A DNA stretch of 64,000 nt from Rubellimicrobium aerolatum (GCF_017872975.1 NZ_JAGGJP010000013.1:25251-89250), one strand, 5' to 3'. Numbered from the stretch's first letter, positions 34,092-42,723 are shown. The notes: generated from the sequence alone by a model not told the origin. A program made the numbers and translations.

Positions 34092-35330
34092 TCATGCCGA
34101 CTCCGCCCGCTCGCGCTCCACGAGCCCGATCAGGCTGCCCGCGAGGTTGAGCTTCCCGGCCATGGCGAGGCGGGCGAAGGACCGGAGCGCCCCCCCGGGG
34201 CTGCGGATGGGGCGCACCGGGTCGAAGCGGCGCGCGTCGATGACAATCACCGCTAAGGCGGCGGCGAGGTCGCCCATGGCCTCGCTGGCCTCGTCCCAGG
34301 CGCTGGGGTTGATGCCGAGGTCGGGCAGGATCATCACCGCCGCCCGCACCAGGTCGAGCTCGTTGGGTAAGGTCCGGCTGCCCTTGGCGGCGTCGAGGTA
34401 CATCCGCATGTCGTCGGAGCAGGCGGCGTAGAGCCGTCGCGGTGTGAAGGTCTCAAGCCAATGGGGCTTGTGCACGCGCTGGAAGTCGCGAGCCTGCGGT
34501 TCTCTGCTTCTTCCGGCGCCGCGAGGCGCCGCGACCAAGCGAGCGTCAGCCGGCGTGCCGGCTGGCCGAGTCCTGTCGGCGGAGGCGACACAAGATTCAA
34601 GGTTGTCTTCTCTTGTAGCTTGTAGTGATGGGCGGAAGCCCGGTTCCGGCACGCCGGAAGACTCGAGCCGCATTTCGAAGGCCGCCAGGCACGTCTCCAC
34701 AGCCTTGTCCAGCGTGGCGAGGAGCGATTGGAGCGCGGCGACGTCCATCCCGTCGTAGCGGCGGGGCAGCTCGGCGTAGAGGGCCAGGGCTTCAGTCGTG
34801 GCGGGCGCCTGGGGGGCCCGCTCGAGCAGGCGCTGCAGCGCGCCCTTGAACACCCGGCGCGCGGCCGAGCACTGGCGGCGCAGGCCCTGAACGTGCAGGC
34901 GGCGGGCCTCCTCCTGGGCGGCGAGGGCAAGGAGCTGGGGCACGCGGTCCGCTAGGGGGGTGAGGTCGAGACCCTGGACGACCTGGCCACCCGCGAAGCG
35001 GCCGCGGCTGCCGTTGGCGGCGGTGGTCTTCACGAGGAGGCCCGCGCGCTCGAGCCGCATCTCGTCGTAGCGGAGCGCGCGCGGGGTCTTGCCCAGTCGC
35101 TCGGCCAGGCTCGTCTGGCTGGCGTAGCAGACGGGGCGAACGCTGGGGTCGGTCCAGTCCGACGGCCGGGTGGTCTGGATGAGCAGCAGGAGCGTCAGGG
35201 CGCAGGCGTCCGACAGCGCGAACGCGCGGCGGATGGTGGGCAGGAGGCGCTCGACGTCGCTGCGTGTCGTGCCCGGGGGCAGCACGGGACGGGAGGCCTC
35301 GCCCGCAAGGGGGCAAGCAAGGGGAAGCAT
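34092..35330 (-). CDS. repC: RepC-type plasmid replication initiator
   Basis: About 412 residues from ATG 35330 (MLPLACPLAGEASRP); an ATG at 35375 is an alternative. The N-terminal winged-helix region (ALTLLLLIQTTRPSDWTDPS, CYASQTSLAERLGKTPRALRYDEMRLERAGLLVKTTAANG) and the following GLDLTPLADRVPQLLALAA are characteristic of RepC of repABC plasmids. The C-terminus (FTPRRLYAACSDDMRMYL...DLGINPSAWDEA) also matches. A short AT-rich stretch inside the gene at about 34587-34630 is where repC-type origins usually lie. No repA or repB partition genes are adjacent upstream, so it stands alone. Confidence 0.9.
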   Translation of the reverse strand: MLPLACPLAGEASRPVLPPGTTRSDVERLLPTIRRAFALSDACALTLLLLIQTTRPSDWTDPSVRPVCYASQTSLAERLGKTPRALRYDEMRLERAGLLVKTTAANGSRGRFAGGQVVQGLDLTPLADRVPQLLALAAQEEARRLHVQGLRRQCSAARRVFKGALQRLLERAPQAPATTEALALYAELPRRYDGMDVAALQSLLATLDKAVETCLAAFEMRLESSGVPEPGFRPSLQATREDNLESCVASADRTRPAGTPADARLVAAPRGAGRSREPQARDFQRVHKPHWLETFTPRRLYAACSDDMRMYLDAAKGSRTLPNELDLVRAAVMILPDLGINPSAWDEASEAMGDLAAALAVIVIDARRFDPVRPIRSPGGALRSFARLAMAGKLNLAGSLIGLVERERAESA

Positions 35331-35403
35331 GGTCCTCGGGGTCCAGATCGGTTGGAGCGAGGCGGCACCGGGCAAGGCCTATCCGATCGCACGGATGCGG
35401 TTT

Positions 35404-35432
35404 TTGCTTGCTTCGATGGAGGGAGGTGCTAG
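35404..35432 (+). promoter_or_regulatory. Promoter candidate for the antisense RNA
   Basis: TTGCTT (35404-35409) and TGCTAG (35427-35432) are separated by exactly 17 bases and lie on the strand opposite repC. The match to consensus is weak, so the spacing and the downstream terminator are the main support. Confidence 0.4.
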
Positions 35433-35438
35433 AACCGG

Positions 35439-35531
35439 ACCTGAACAGTTGGTGGCCTTTAGGGATTGGCGTCCCTTGGTCTTGCATCCCCCCCGTTGAG
35501 GTGCCCACCTCGCGGGGGTTTTGCTTTTTTA
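35439..35531 (+). ncRNA. Candidate counter-transcribed RNA controlling repC
   Basis: A transcript from the promoter above would be about 90 nt and end at the terminator at 35489-35531. It would carry a small hairpin AGGGA-TTGGCG-TCCCT (about 35461-35476) and the terminator stem. In repABC plasmids an antisense RNA of this kind, opposite to the repB-repC gap, limits repC expression and sets incompatibility. Location, strand and two-stem structure agree; sequence identity was not tested. Confidence 0.55.
35489..35531 (+). terminator. Rho-independent terminator on plus strand upstream of repC
   Basis: CCCCC...GAGGT-GCCC-ACCTC...GGGGG stem (arms 35498-35502 and 35507-35511, outer C5/G5) followed by TTTTGCTTTTTT. 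This is the clearest intrinsic terminator in the window and points away from repC. Confidence 0.8.
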
Positions 35532-36056
35532 GGCTGCTGCCGGCGCCTCCATGGCTGAGTCAGGGTCTCGGGGCGCAGCGTTACATGCGCCCGTTGAGCG
35601 GCACAAACAGTCCTTGATAGGCCTTCGTCTCCCGAACGACAGACAGCTGTCGATCTGCCGGCTCGGCCTCGAGGTTGGACTGGCGGCCATCGACGACCAA
35701 TGTCGCGGGCGAGGCGGCCCTGAGTTGAGCGGCAGGACCATGACGGATGGCTCCAAAGCGGGACAGCTCTATGATTTTATAAAACCATAGATACCGTGGT
35801 GTCCATCTTCGATTGCAGGAGAGAGCGACGGATCGCGCATCAGTTGCCTGGCGCCAGGGCTTGTTTACGATCGAGGACCCCCAAGTCGGTTGGTGAGTGG
35901 TTCAAGGCTGCCAGAAGGGGGGCGAGCTTGATCCGCACGTTGGGTAGGAGGCCGCGCCCGATTGAACCGGCTCACCCGCTGCCGGGACCAGGCTGCTTAC
36001 GCCTTCGCGGGATGGTGGCCGAGATCGGACAGTGCCTGCTCTTGCCAACCTCAGGC
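35532..36056. other. Intergenic region, no gene supported
   Basis: About 520 bases of lower GC than the flanks. An AT-rich patch at 35770-35790 (TTTTATAAAA) could hold a promoter. The plus-strand frames that cross it are not supported by ribosome sites or domains. Confidence 0.4.
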
Positions 36057-36287
36057 TCACCCCGTCCCTTGACCGATCGGACGCCTCCGTTGGCTTCCGG
36101 GGCGTTGTCCCCGGGTCGGCAGGGACCTCTCGACGCCACGGCCTATGAGACCGAGCGGCAGGTCCTGGACGTAAATCCGGGATGTCTCGCCATTGTTCCA
36201 AAGGTAGGTCCATCCTTGGGTCCGTCCGGTGTCAGGGTCGACGAGGACTTGGACGGTGGTGGCGTACTTACGCGGCTGCTTTGTCAT
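36057..36287 (-). CDS. Small hypothetical protein, uncertain
   Basis: A 76-residue open frame divergent from the RcgA-like gene. The first half (KYATTVQVLVDPDTGRTQGWTYLWNNGETSRIYVQDLP) has a natural protein-like composition with alternating hydrophobics; the last 25 residues are low-complexity and may lie past a frameshift or decayed end. No family is recognised. The start context GAGAGATGCC is weak. Confidence 0.35.
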   Translation of the reverse strand: MTKQPRKYATTVQVLVDPDTGRTQGWTYLWNNGETSRIYVQDLPLGLIGRGVERSLPTRGQRPGSQRRRPIGQGTG

Positions 36288-36438
36288 GGCATCTCTCGTG
36301 GGCGACGACGATGGCGTCGCAATCCGGCTCTCGCATGGCCCCCGACGCCCGCGGCTGGCGATGGCGGACTTGGCCTGCGCCTGCGCCGAGGTTCCTTCCT
36401 TGCGCTGGATGCGCCGCGATCGTCGGCTAGGTCACGGA

Positions 36439-38082
36439 ATGCCACGAAGGGAGGCGAAACGGGACGAAACGGAGAGCCACAGAGCCTTGATCAAGAACGG
36501 CAAATATTTTGTTCCCCCGGAGGGCGACGACGACTTCAAGGCGCTGTTCAAGCGAGTGGCAGCGGCCGGCGGCGGTCGGCCCGTGGACCAGGAGGGGTTT
36601 CCCCAAGGCCCGTGGACGCCTCACCTCCTGGCGGAGGCGATCAGCCGGATCGAGGCGAACCGCGCCGGCATCGACCTGCGGACAGTCCAGCTCTGGTTTC
36701 AGGACAACGACAAGGGCGTCAGCGCGGACAACATCCGATGGCTGGCCCGGATCTTCGGATGCGACGACCCGGCGGCCACGAGCGCGTGGCAGGCGGCGCT
36801 GAGTGCTGCGCAAGCGCGCCTCATGGCGCGGAGACGGGGGAAAGGCAGGCCGGACGAGCCGGACGCCCGACACCCGGGAGAGGACGACGGCCCCCCGGCG
36901 GCCGTCGGAGAGACGCCGGCACCGCCGCAAGCCCCGGACGGCCAGGACCGAGCGGCGGCCCGACGGGGCGTCGACCTGGCTCGGAGGTCCGAGGCGGTCC
37001 TGAGCCATGGCTCTCCTCTGGACCTTCCGGCCACGGTCTTCGCCGGGGCCGTCGCGCTCGGGTTCCTGTCCTACGTTCTCGGCATTCACAGCGTCACCTA
37101 CGCTCGGGACGACGGGATCAGCCAACAGGCCGGGTTCCTGTGGGCGCCGAACTGGACCGTCCTGTTCATGGTCGTCCTGCCGCTCTTCTTTGCCTTCGCA
37201 GGGGAGCTTCTGGTCTTCTGGAAAAGCGAGGGCCGCCCAAGCCTCCTTGGGGGCGGCGACCGGTCGGACAGCGACGCCGGCTGGAGGCGTCAGGTCGCGG
37301 CGTCGTCCACGACGTACTGGGCGGTCTTCCTGATCTGCTTCGGCTTCGCCGGCGTCGTTCAGTGGGTCGGGGTCCGCCTGATCCCGTTGCTGCGAGGCGG
37401 CGGCGACCACGCCATCGACTGGGGGGCCCTGGCGACCGTACGCCCCGACATCATCTCCGTGCCGCAGGCCATCGCGTTCACCGGCTTGGCCTATCTGTAC
37501 ATGTCGCTCTGCTTCTATCTCCTCTTCGCGGGTCTCATCCTGCTCCACACCGTGGCGCACGACTACTGGACCCTCGACCAGGCCTCGGGCGGTCGGATCG
37601 GCCCGCAGTCTCGGCCCGAGGCCCGCGAGGTCGGGCTGAGAGTCCTGCGAGGGATCTTCCGCTGCACCGTCTGCGGCCTGCTAGTCGCGGTCTGCATGAA
37701 GCTGCAGAGCTCCTACGTGACCACGAGCGCCGAGAACATCTGGCGCTGGCTGGTGAACGACGCGCGGTTCATCCTGCCCGGATCCGGCGACCTGGTCGGC
37801 CGGGGCGTCTACAAGACACCCACGCACTACACGAGCCTGCTGACCGCGGCGGCAACCGCCGTCGTGTTCCTTTACGCCTTCCTCCGGGTCGGCCGGGGAC
37901 ATGGCCTCACCGCCGCGCGGGGACGGATGGCTGCCGCCGTGGCCCTGCTGGTCGCCGGCTACTTGGCGATCGATGCGTTCCCGGGCTTCTCGATCCTGCT
38001 TGGCGCGGCGATCCTCGTCGCGATCTATGGCCTGTTCGACCCGGGGTTCGGGTCGGATCCGCGCGGCACGTTGGAGGGGTGA
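36439..38082 (+). CDS. RcgA-like putative membrane transporter
   Basis: About 547 residues. An N-terminal cytoplasmic domain (GKYFVPPEGDDDFKALFKRV...VQLWFQDNDKGVSADNIRWLARIFGCDDP) resembles a small DNA- or protein-binding helical module and is followed by a Pro/Arg-rich linker and about eight membrane spans. The layout matches, as I recall it, the RcgA family found beside conjugation regions of rhizobial plasmids, paired with RcgR. No transport substrate is known to me. The start ATG at 36439 lacks a good ribosome site. The next gene starts 4 bases after its stop, so the two are an operon. Confidence 0.7.
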   Translation: MPRREAKRDETESHRALIKNGKYFVPPEGDDDFKALFKRVAAAGGGRPVDQEGFPQGPWTPHLLAEAISRIEANRAGIDLRTVQLWFQDNDKGVSADNIRWLARIFGCDDPAATSAWQAALSAAQARLMARRRGKGRPDEPDARHPGEDDGPPAAVGETPAPPQAPDGQDRAAARRGVDLARRSEAVLSHGSPLDLPATVFAGAVALGFLSYVLGIHSVTYARDDGISQQAGFLWAPNWTVLFMVVLPLFFAFAGELLVFWKSEGRPSLLGGGDRSDSDAGWRRQVAASSTTYWAVFLICFGFAGVVQWVGVRLIPLLRGGGDHAIDWGALATVRPDIISVPQAIAFTGLAYLYMSLCFYLLFAGLILLHTVAHDYWTLDQASGGRIGPQSRPEAREVGLRVLRGIFRCTVCGLLVAVCMKLQSSYVTTSAENIWRWLVNDARFILPGSGDLVGRGVYKTPTHYTSLLTAAATAVVFLYAFLRVGRGHGLTAARGRMAAAVALLVAGYLAIDAFPGFSILLGAAILVAIYGLFDPGFGSDPRGTLEG

Positions 38083-38086
38083 TGTC

Positions 38087-39091
38087 ATGATCGACACGTG
38101 GCTCGACCGATGGGACGAGCGCCGGGCCCGGCGCAGTGACGCCACCAAGGCGCCGACCGAGTTTGCGCTCGACGCGCACCTGGCGTTCCCGGACGCGGGG
38201 GACGGGACGAGCCTCGCCGAGTTCTGCGCCCTTGCCGACCAGGCCACGACGGACCCGGCGTTCTTCGATCCGGGCGAGGCGGCGTTCGAGGCTCAGTGGG
38301 ACGACGGGTGGATCCGGTTCCCGTCCAGCGTCTTGACCGACGTCGAAGCGAACAACACCGTCTGGGGCAAGGTGACCGCCGCCCGTCCGCGCGACCACGC
38401 CCTTGTGGTCCTCCACCACTGGAATGCGAGCTCCCGCAACCCGCAGCTCGCCCGCGTCTTCGCCTGGCAGGGGATCACGGTGGTCGAGATGGCTATGCCC
38501 TACCACCTGGAGCGACGCCGTCCCGACGCCTCGCACGCCGACGACATGTTGAGCCCGAACCTCGGCCGCACAATCCAGTCGATGCGGCAGGCGGTGCTGG
38601 ACGGACGGCGGCTGGTCAGGGTCCTCAAGAACGCCGGCTACGAGAGGGTGTCCGTCCTGGGCATGAGCCTGGGGTCGTGGGTCGCTGGGCTGATGGCCGC
38701 ACACGACCCGGCGATCGGACGGGCCGTGCTGCTTCTGACGGGAGGAAGCCTGGCGGACATGGTGTGGACCGGACGCGCCACGCGCCACATCCGCGCCAGC
38801 CTGGACGGGCGGATTGACCTGACCGACCTCCGCCGGGCCTGGGGTCCGCTCGATCTCGAGAATGCTGCTGGGAAGCTAGCCCGACCAGGGCTCGCGCTGC
38901 AGGTCGTACTGGCCGAGAGGGACACGGTGGTGCGGCCCGAGTTGTCGGACCGGCTGGTTGCGAAACTGAAGGATGTTGATGCGGATCTGGAGGTGCTGCG
39001 GCTCAACTGCGGGCACTACTCACTGTCGCTGCCTCCGTACATCCTCAGGACCGGCCTGAGCGCTTCAAGGTTCCTGAAGCGCGGCCTGTAA
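38087..39091 (+). CDS. RcgR-like putative alpha/beta hydrolase
   Basis: A 334-residue alpha/beta-hydrolase. The nucleophile elbow GMSLGSWVAG (Ser at about 192), the acidic residue region LAERDTVVRPE and the His of NCGHYSLSL form the triad; the oxyanion region is VVLHHWNASSRN. The RcgR family is described, as I recall, as a putative quorum-lactone hydrolase near conjugation genes. Here it is next to the RcgA-like gene but about 15 kb from traG. A lactonase role is inference only. Confidence 0.75.
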   Translation: MIDTWLDRWDERRARRSDATKAPTEFALDAHLAFPDAGDGTSLAEFCALADQATTDPAFFDPGEAAFEAQWDDGWIRFPSSVLTDVEANNTVWGKVTAARPRDHALVVLHHWNASSRNPQLARVFAWQGITVVEMAMPYHLERRRPDASHADDMLSPNLGRTIQSMRQAVLDGRRLVRVLKNAGYERVSVLGMSLGSWVAGLMAAHDPAIGRAVLLLTGGSLADMVWTGRATRHIRASLDGRIDLTDLRRAWGPLDLENAAGKLARPGLALQVVLAERDTVVRPELSDRLVAKLKDVDADLEVLRLNCGHYSLSLPPYILRTGLSASRFLKRGL

Positions 39092-39159
39092 GGTGCCCTG
39101 TGTTGTACAGCCAGTCAGCACTTTTGACATAAGTTATATTAGGCGAATCCGGCCTGTAG

Positions 39160-40706
39160 GCGCAAAGTAGAACTGTCCCACCTGAGCAAAGTAAGAATGT
39201 CACCCTCCCCGCGTTGAGGAGCGCCTGGGAGTGCGACATGGGATGGGTGGTGATGAGCGAGCGCGAGCTGCGGCGGATCGAGGTGCTGTCCCGGGTCGTC
39301 GAGTGTCGGCTGAGCGTGACGCAGGCGGCCGGTGTTCTGGGCCTGAGCCCGCGCCAGGTGCAGCGGCTCTTGCGGACCTTTCGCGAGGACGGCGCGCCGG
39401 CGCTGCGCCACAAGGCCCGTGGGCGGCCGTCGAACAACCGCCTCCGCGACGGCGTGCGGGAGTTCGCGCTGGCCCTGGTGCGCGAGAGCTACGCCGACTT
39501 CGGGCCGACGCTCGCGGCCGAGACGCTCGCGGAGCGGCATGGGCTCGCGGTGTCGCGTGAGACGTTGCGCAAGTGGATGATCGAGGACGGCCTGTGGCTG
39601 TCGCGTCGGCAGCGGCGCCGATTCCATCCGCCCCGGCTGCGGCGCGAGCGCCTGGGCGAGCTGGTGCAGATCGACGGCTCGGAGCACCGATGGTTCGAGG
39701 ACCGCGCCCCGCCCTGCACGCTGCTCGTGTTCATCGACGACGCCACCAGCCGGCTCCTGCAGATGCGCTTCGTGCCCTCCGAGAGCACGTTCAGCTACTT
39801 CGAGGCGCTGGAGGCCTACCTGCGCGAGCACGGCCGTCCGGTGGCCTTCTACTCGGACAAGCACTCGATCTTTCGCGTGGCCCGGGAGGACGCCAAGAGC
39901 GGGCACGGCATGACCCAGTTTGGTCGAGCCTTGGCCGAGCTCAACATCGAGATCCTGTGCGCCAACTCGAGCCAGGCCAAGGGCCGGGTCGAGCGGGCCA
40001 ACCGCACGCTCCAGGACCGGCTCGTGAAGGAGATGCGGCTCGAGGGGATCCATGACATGGAGGCAGCCAACGCCTTCCTGCCCGGCTTCCTGGCCCGCCA
40101 CAACGGGCGCTTCGCCCGGGTCCCGGCGCGACCGGACGACCTGCACCGGCCACTGGACCTGACCCCCGAGCGGCTCCGCGACATCCTGTGCTGGCGCGAC
40201 CAGCGCTACGTGGGCCAGCAGCTCACGCTGACCTACGAGCGCAAACGGATCCTGCTGGAGGAGACGGAGGTCACGCGGGGCCTCGTGGGCCGGTACGTGG
40301 ACACCTATGCCTTCCCGGACGGCCGGCTGGACGTGCGCTGGAAAGGCCTCCCGCTTCCCTACCGGGTCTTCGACCCCGACCAGCAGCGCGTGACCCACGC
40401 CGCCATCACCGAGAACAAGAGGCTCAGCGCCGTGCTGGAGGCCATCAAGGCGGCGCAGGACGCCCAGCCCCCCAAGATCCCGGCCGCGGGCAAGCAACGC
40501 ACCAAGTACCAGCCCACCGGCAAGCGCCGGAGGGGAGCACCCTCGATCCTGGACAAGCGCGCGGCTCGAAAGGCGGACGAGACGGCCCGCGGGACCGGGC
40601 CGGGCTCCGATCCCTGACCTCTGCGCCCGGCCCGGTCCCGCTTCGGCGGAGGCAGCGCGACACGTCTACTTTGCAGAGCCCGCGACGCTTTTACTTGGTG
40701 ACAACA
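39160..40706 (+). mobile_element. ISNCY/IS1202-type insertion sequence, 1,547 bp
   Basis: Borders are set by a perfect 10-bp direct repeat CGGCCTGTAG at 39150-39159 and 40707-40716. Inside are imperfect terminal inverted repeats of about 45 bp, each with two spaced copies of an AAGTA word followed by a GTC, e.g. GCAAAGTAGAACTGTC at the left and GCAAAGTAGACGTGTC on the complement at the right. One intact transposase lies inside. The double-motif ends and long duplication fit the IS1202/ISNCY group. Confidence 0.88.
39238..40617 (+). CDS. ISNCY-family transposase
   Basis: About 459 residues (start 39238, or ATG 39253 giving MSERELRRIEVL). An HTH (VTQAAGVLGLSPRQVQRLLRTFREDG) precedes an rve-type DDE core with LVQIDGSEHRWFEDR, LLVFIDDATSRLLQM, SDKHSIFR and NSSQAKGRVERANRTLQDRLVKEMR. 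The basic tail (KQRTKYQPTGKRRRG) is typical for the group. It looks complete and functional. Confidence 0.93.
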   Translation: MGWVVMSERELRRIEVLSRVVECRLSVTQAAGVLGLSPRQVQRLLRTFREDGAPALRHKARGRPSNNRLRDGVREFALALVRESYADFGPTLAAETLAERHGLAVSRETLRKWMIEDGLWLSRRQRRRFHPPRLRRERLGELVQIDGSEHRWFEDRAPPCTLLVFIDDATSRLLQMRFVPSESTFSYFEALEAYLREHGRPVAFYSDKHSIFRVAREDAKSGHGMTQFGRALAELNIEILCANSSQAKGRVERANRTLQDRLVKEMRLEGIHDMEAANAFLPGFLARHNGRFARVPARPDDLHRPLDLTPERLRDILCWRDQRYVGQQLTLTYERKRILLEETEVTRGLVGRYVDTYAFPDGRLDVRWKGLPLPYRVFDPDQQRVTHAAITENKRLSAVLEAIKAAQDAQPPKIPAAGKQRTKYQPTGKRRRGAPSILDKRAARKADETARGTGPGSDP

Positions 40707-40782
40707 CGGCCTGTAGCCGGGGCACGTTCTCTTCCGAACTGCGACAGGTGCGTTGTTCCAAGGGGTTGACCGCGAGGATGTC

Positions 40783-41075
40783 ATGCCCTGCCCGTTCGTT
40801 CACCTGAGCCTGGAGGAGCGCCGGCAGTTGGCGCGGCTGTACGAGAGCGGGCTCTCCGTCAGTGAGGTCGCCCGTCGACTTGGCCGCCACCGTTCGACGA
40901 TCTACCGCGAGCTGAAACGCAACTGGTGGCACGACACCGAGGTACCACAGGCCGAGGGCTACTGGCTGGCGACAGAGCAAGGGTGAGTTGACAACTCACG
41001 TCGCTGCTCGGGCAAATTCGTGCGCCACCCTGACGTTCGGACCGCCGCCACAGCGCGCCTCATGCGGATCCGGCG
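40783..41075 (+). pseudogene. Decayed IS30-family transposase (N-terminal part)
   Basis: MPCPFVHLSLEERRQLARLYESGLSVSEVARRLGRHRSTIYRELKRNWW is the IS30 N-terminal HTH. The frame hits TGA at 40984-40986, but the same frame continues as RRCSGKFVRHPDVRTAATARL, the next conserved IS30 block, so a nonsense change inactivated the gene. After about 41075 the similarity fades and the catalytic DDE part is missing. Confidence 0.78.
40983..40999. repeat. 17-bp perfect palindrome at the IS30 nonsense site
   Basis: GTGAGTTGACAACTCAC, with 8-bp arms around one A. It contains the premature TGA of the IS30 remnant. It may mark a mutation by template switching or an unrelated binding site. Confidence 0.5.
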
Positions 41076-41239
41076 AGGGGTCGCCAAGTGTTTGCCCTCG
41101 GCTGCGAGTACACCCACTTCCCACCGCGCCTTGTCTCCTGGGCTGTTCCGTTCTGGCTGACGCATCTCCTCCACGATGAAGGTCGGATCTCAAGCGGCGC
41201 TTCAGAGGGGTGTACTTACTCCTTGAAGTCGCAAAGTTT

Positions 41240-41275
41240 TTGACCGAACAGTCAAGATATCTTGCATATGGTCAA
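41240..41275. promoter_or_regulatory. Nested dyad operator ahead of the FAD-oxidoreductase operon
   Basis: TTGACC (41240) and GGTCAA (41270) flank an inner perfect palindrome CAAGATATCTTG (41253-41264); the two dyads share nearly the same centre. The region is clearly AT-richer than its surroundings and lies 55-90 bases before the first gene. The DeoR-type regulator encoded at the end of this locus is the best candidate ligand. Confidence 0.6.
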
Positions 41276-41329
41276 CGTGTTCGCATAAATCGGTCCATGA
41301 ACGGAGTAGATTGGACTCATGAGGGTGCC

Positions 41330-42721
41330 ATGGCCACGCTTTCCGACGAGCGGTTCGACGTAGCGATCATCGGCGGCGGCGTGGTTGGCTGTGCCGTCGC
41401 GCGTCGTTTCGCCTTGGCCGGAGCCAAGATCGTGCTGCTGGAACGTGGCACGGACATCCTGTCTGGCGCCTCCAAGGCGAACAGCGCCATCCTTCACACC
41501 GGGTTCGACGCGCCTCCCGACAGCCTCGAGCTCGAGTTGGTCAAGGCGGGACGCGAGGAATACCTTGCCATCCATCGGGACCACGGGCTCCATCTGGTCC
41601 AGACCGGCGCGCTGGTCTGCGCCTGGACGGAGCTTGAAGCGGAGAAGCTGGACGGTATCGCTCAACAGGGGCGAAGCAACGGGGTCGCGGGTCTCAACCT
41701 GCTGACGGGCGCTGAAGCGCGAACCTTGGTGCCCGGACTGGCCCAGAGCCTGTGCGCGGCCGTCGAAGTGGTCGGCGAGCATGTCATCGATCCGTGGTCG
41801 GCGCCGCTGAGCTACATCACACAGGCGATGGCGCTCGGCGCGAAGGTGATGCGCTCCTGTGAGCTGCTCTCCGGCCGGTTCGACGGCGACTGGGAACTGG
41901 AGACGTCGCAGGGGCTGGTTCGTGCCGGGGCGGTGGTGAACGCCGCAGGCCTTTTCGGCGATGTCGTCGATGACCGCCTCGGGCTGACGCCCGAATTCAG
42001 CATCAAGCCGCGCAAGGGTCAGTTCGTGGTCCTCGACAAGGCCGCGAGATCACTTGTGCCGAAGATCATCCTGCCGGTTCCGAACGAGATCACGAAGGGC
42101 GTGGTGATCTGCCCGACGGCGTTCGGCAACGTGCTCGTCGGACCGACCGCCGAGGAGCAGGAGGACCGGACCCGCGCAACGGTCGAGACCGAAACGCTGG
42201 AGATGCTGAAGGAGCACGGAAGCAGGCTCATCCCTGCTTTGCGGCATGTTCCGGTCACGGCGATCTACGCCGGCCTTCGTCCCGCGACCGAGAAGAAGCA
42301 CTATCGCGTGGTCTCACGTCCCGAGAAGCGGGCAATTACCCTTGGCGGCGTTCGCTCCACCGGGCTCAGCGCGGCGCTCGGCTTGGGGCAACATGCCCTC
42401 AAGCTTTACTCCGAGTTCGGCGTTCCCCTCGCTGCGCCGAACGAAGTTCCCCATGTTCAGGTGCCGAACCTTACGGAAACGGAAGAACGGGACTGGCAGC
42501 GGCCAGGGCACGGGGAGATCGTCTGCCACTGCGAGATGGTCACGCGACGTGAGATCGAGGCCGCGCTGACCAGTCCGCTCCCTCCCGGCGATTTCGGCGG
42601 GCTTCGCCGCCGCACCCGTGCCGGAATGGGGCGCTGCCAAGGCTTCTACTGCAACGCGCGGCTTGCTGAACTCACGAAAGGCCACTTCGTCGAACCTCTC
42701 GCGGTAAGCGGCAGGACGTGA
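41330..42721 (+). CDS. GlpA-like FAD-dependent dehydrogenase with [2Fe-2S] domain
   Basis: About 463 residues from ATG 41330 (after GAGGGTGCC); an ATG at 41297 is possible. The N-terminal FAD-binding fold is DVAIIGGGVVGCAVARRFALAGAKIVLLERG, and the DAO core continues to LGGVRSTGLSAALGLGQHA. The C-terminus has a BFD-like Cys cluster (EIVCHCEMVTRREIEAAL and MGRCQGFYCNARL) as in anaerobic glycerol-3-phosphate dehydrogenase GlpA. It likely oxidises a polyol phosphate or related hydroxy acid. GTGA couples it to the next gene. Confidence 0.88.
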   Translation: MATLSDERFDVAIIGGGVVGCAVARRFALAGAKIVLLERGTDILSGASKANSAILHTGFDAPPDSLELELVKAGREEYLAIHRDHGLHLVQTGALVCAWTELEAEKLDGIAQQGRSNGVAGLNLLTGAEARTLVPGLAQSLCAAVEVVGEHVIDPWSAPLSYITQAMALGAKVMRSCELLSGRFDGDWELETSQGLVRAGAVVNAAGLFGDVVDDRLGLTPEFSIKPRKGQFVVLDKAARSLVPKIILPVPNEITKGVVICPTAFGNVLVGPTAEEQEDRTRATVETETLEMLKEHGSRLIPALRHVPVTAIYAGLRPATEKKHYRVVSRPEKRAITLGGVRSTGLSAALGLGQHALKLYSEFGVPLAAPNEVPHVQVPNLTETEERDWQRPGHGEIVCHCEMVTRREIEAALTSPLPPGDFGGLRRRTRAGMGRCQGFYCNARLAELTKGHFVEPLAVSGRT

Positions 42722-42723
42722 CC

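Noticed and set aside
35796..38090. 764-codon frame overlapping the RcgA-like gene
   Set aside because: Arg/Gly/Pro-rich shadow; the alternate frame shows natural membrane segments.
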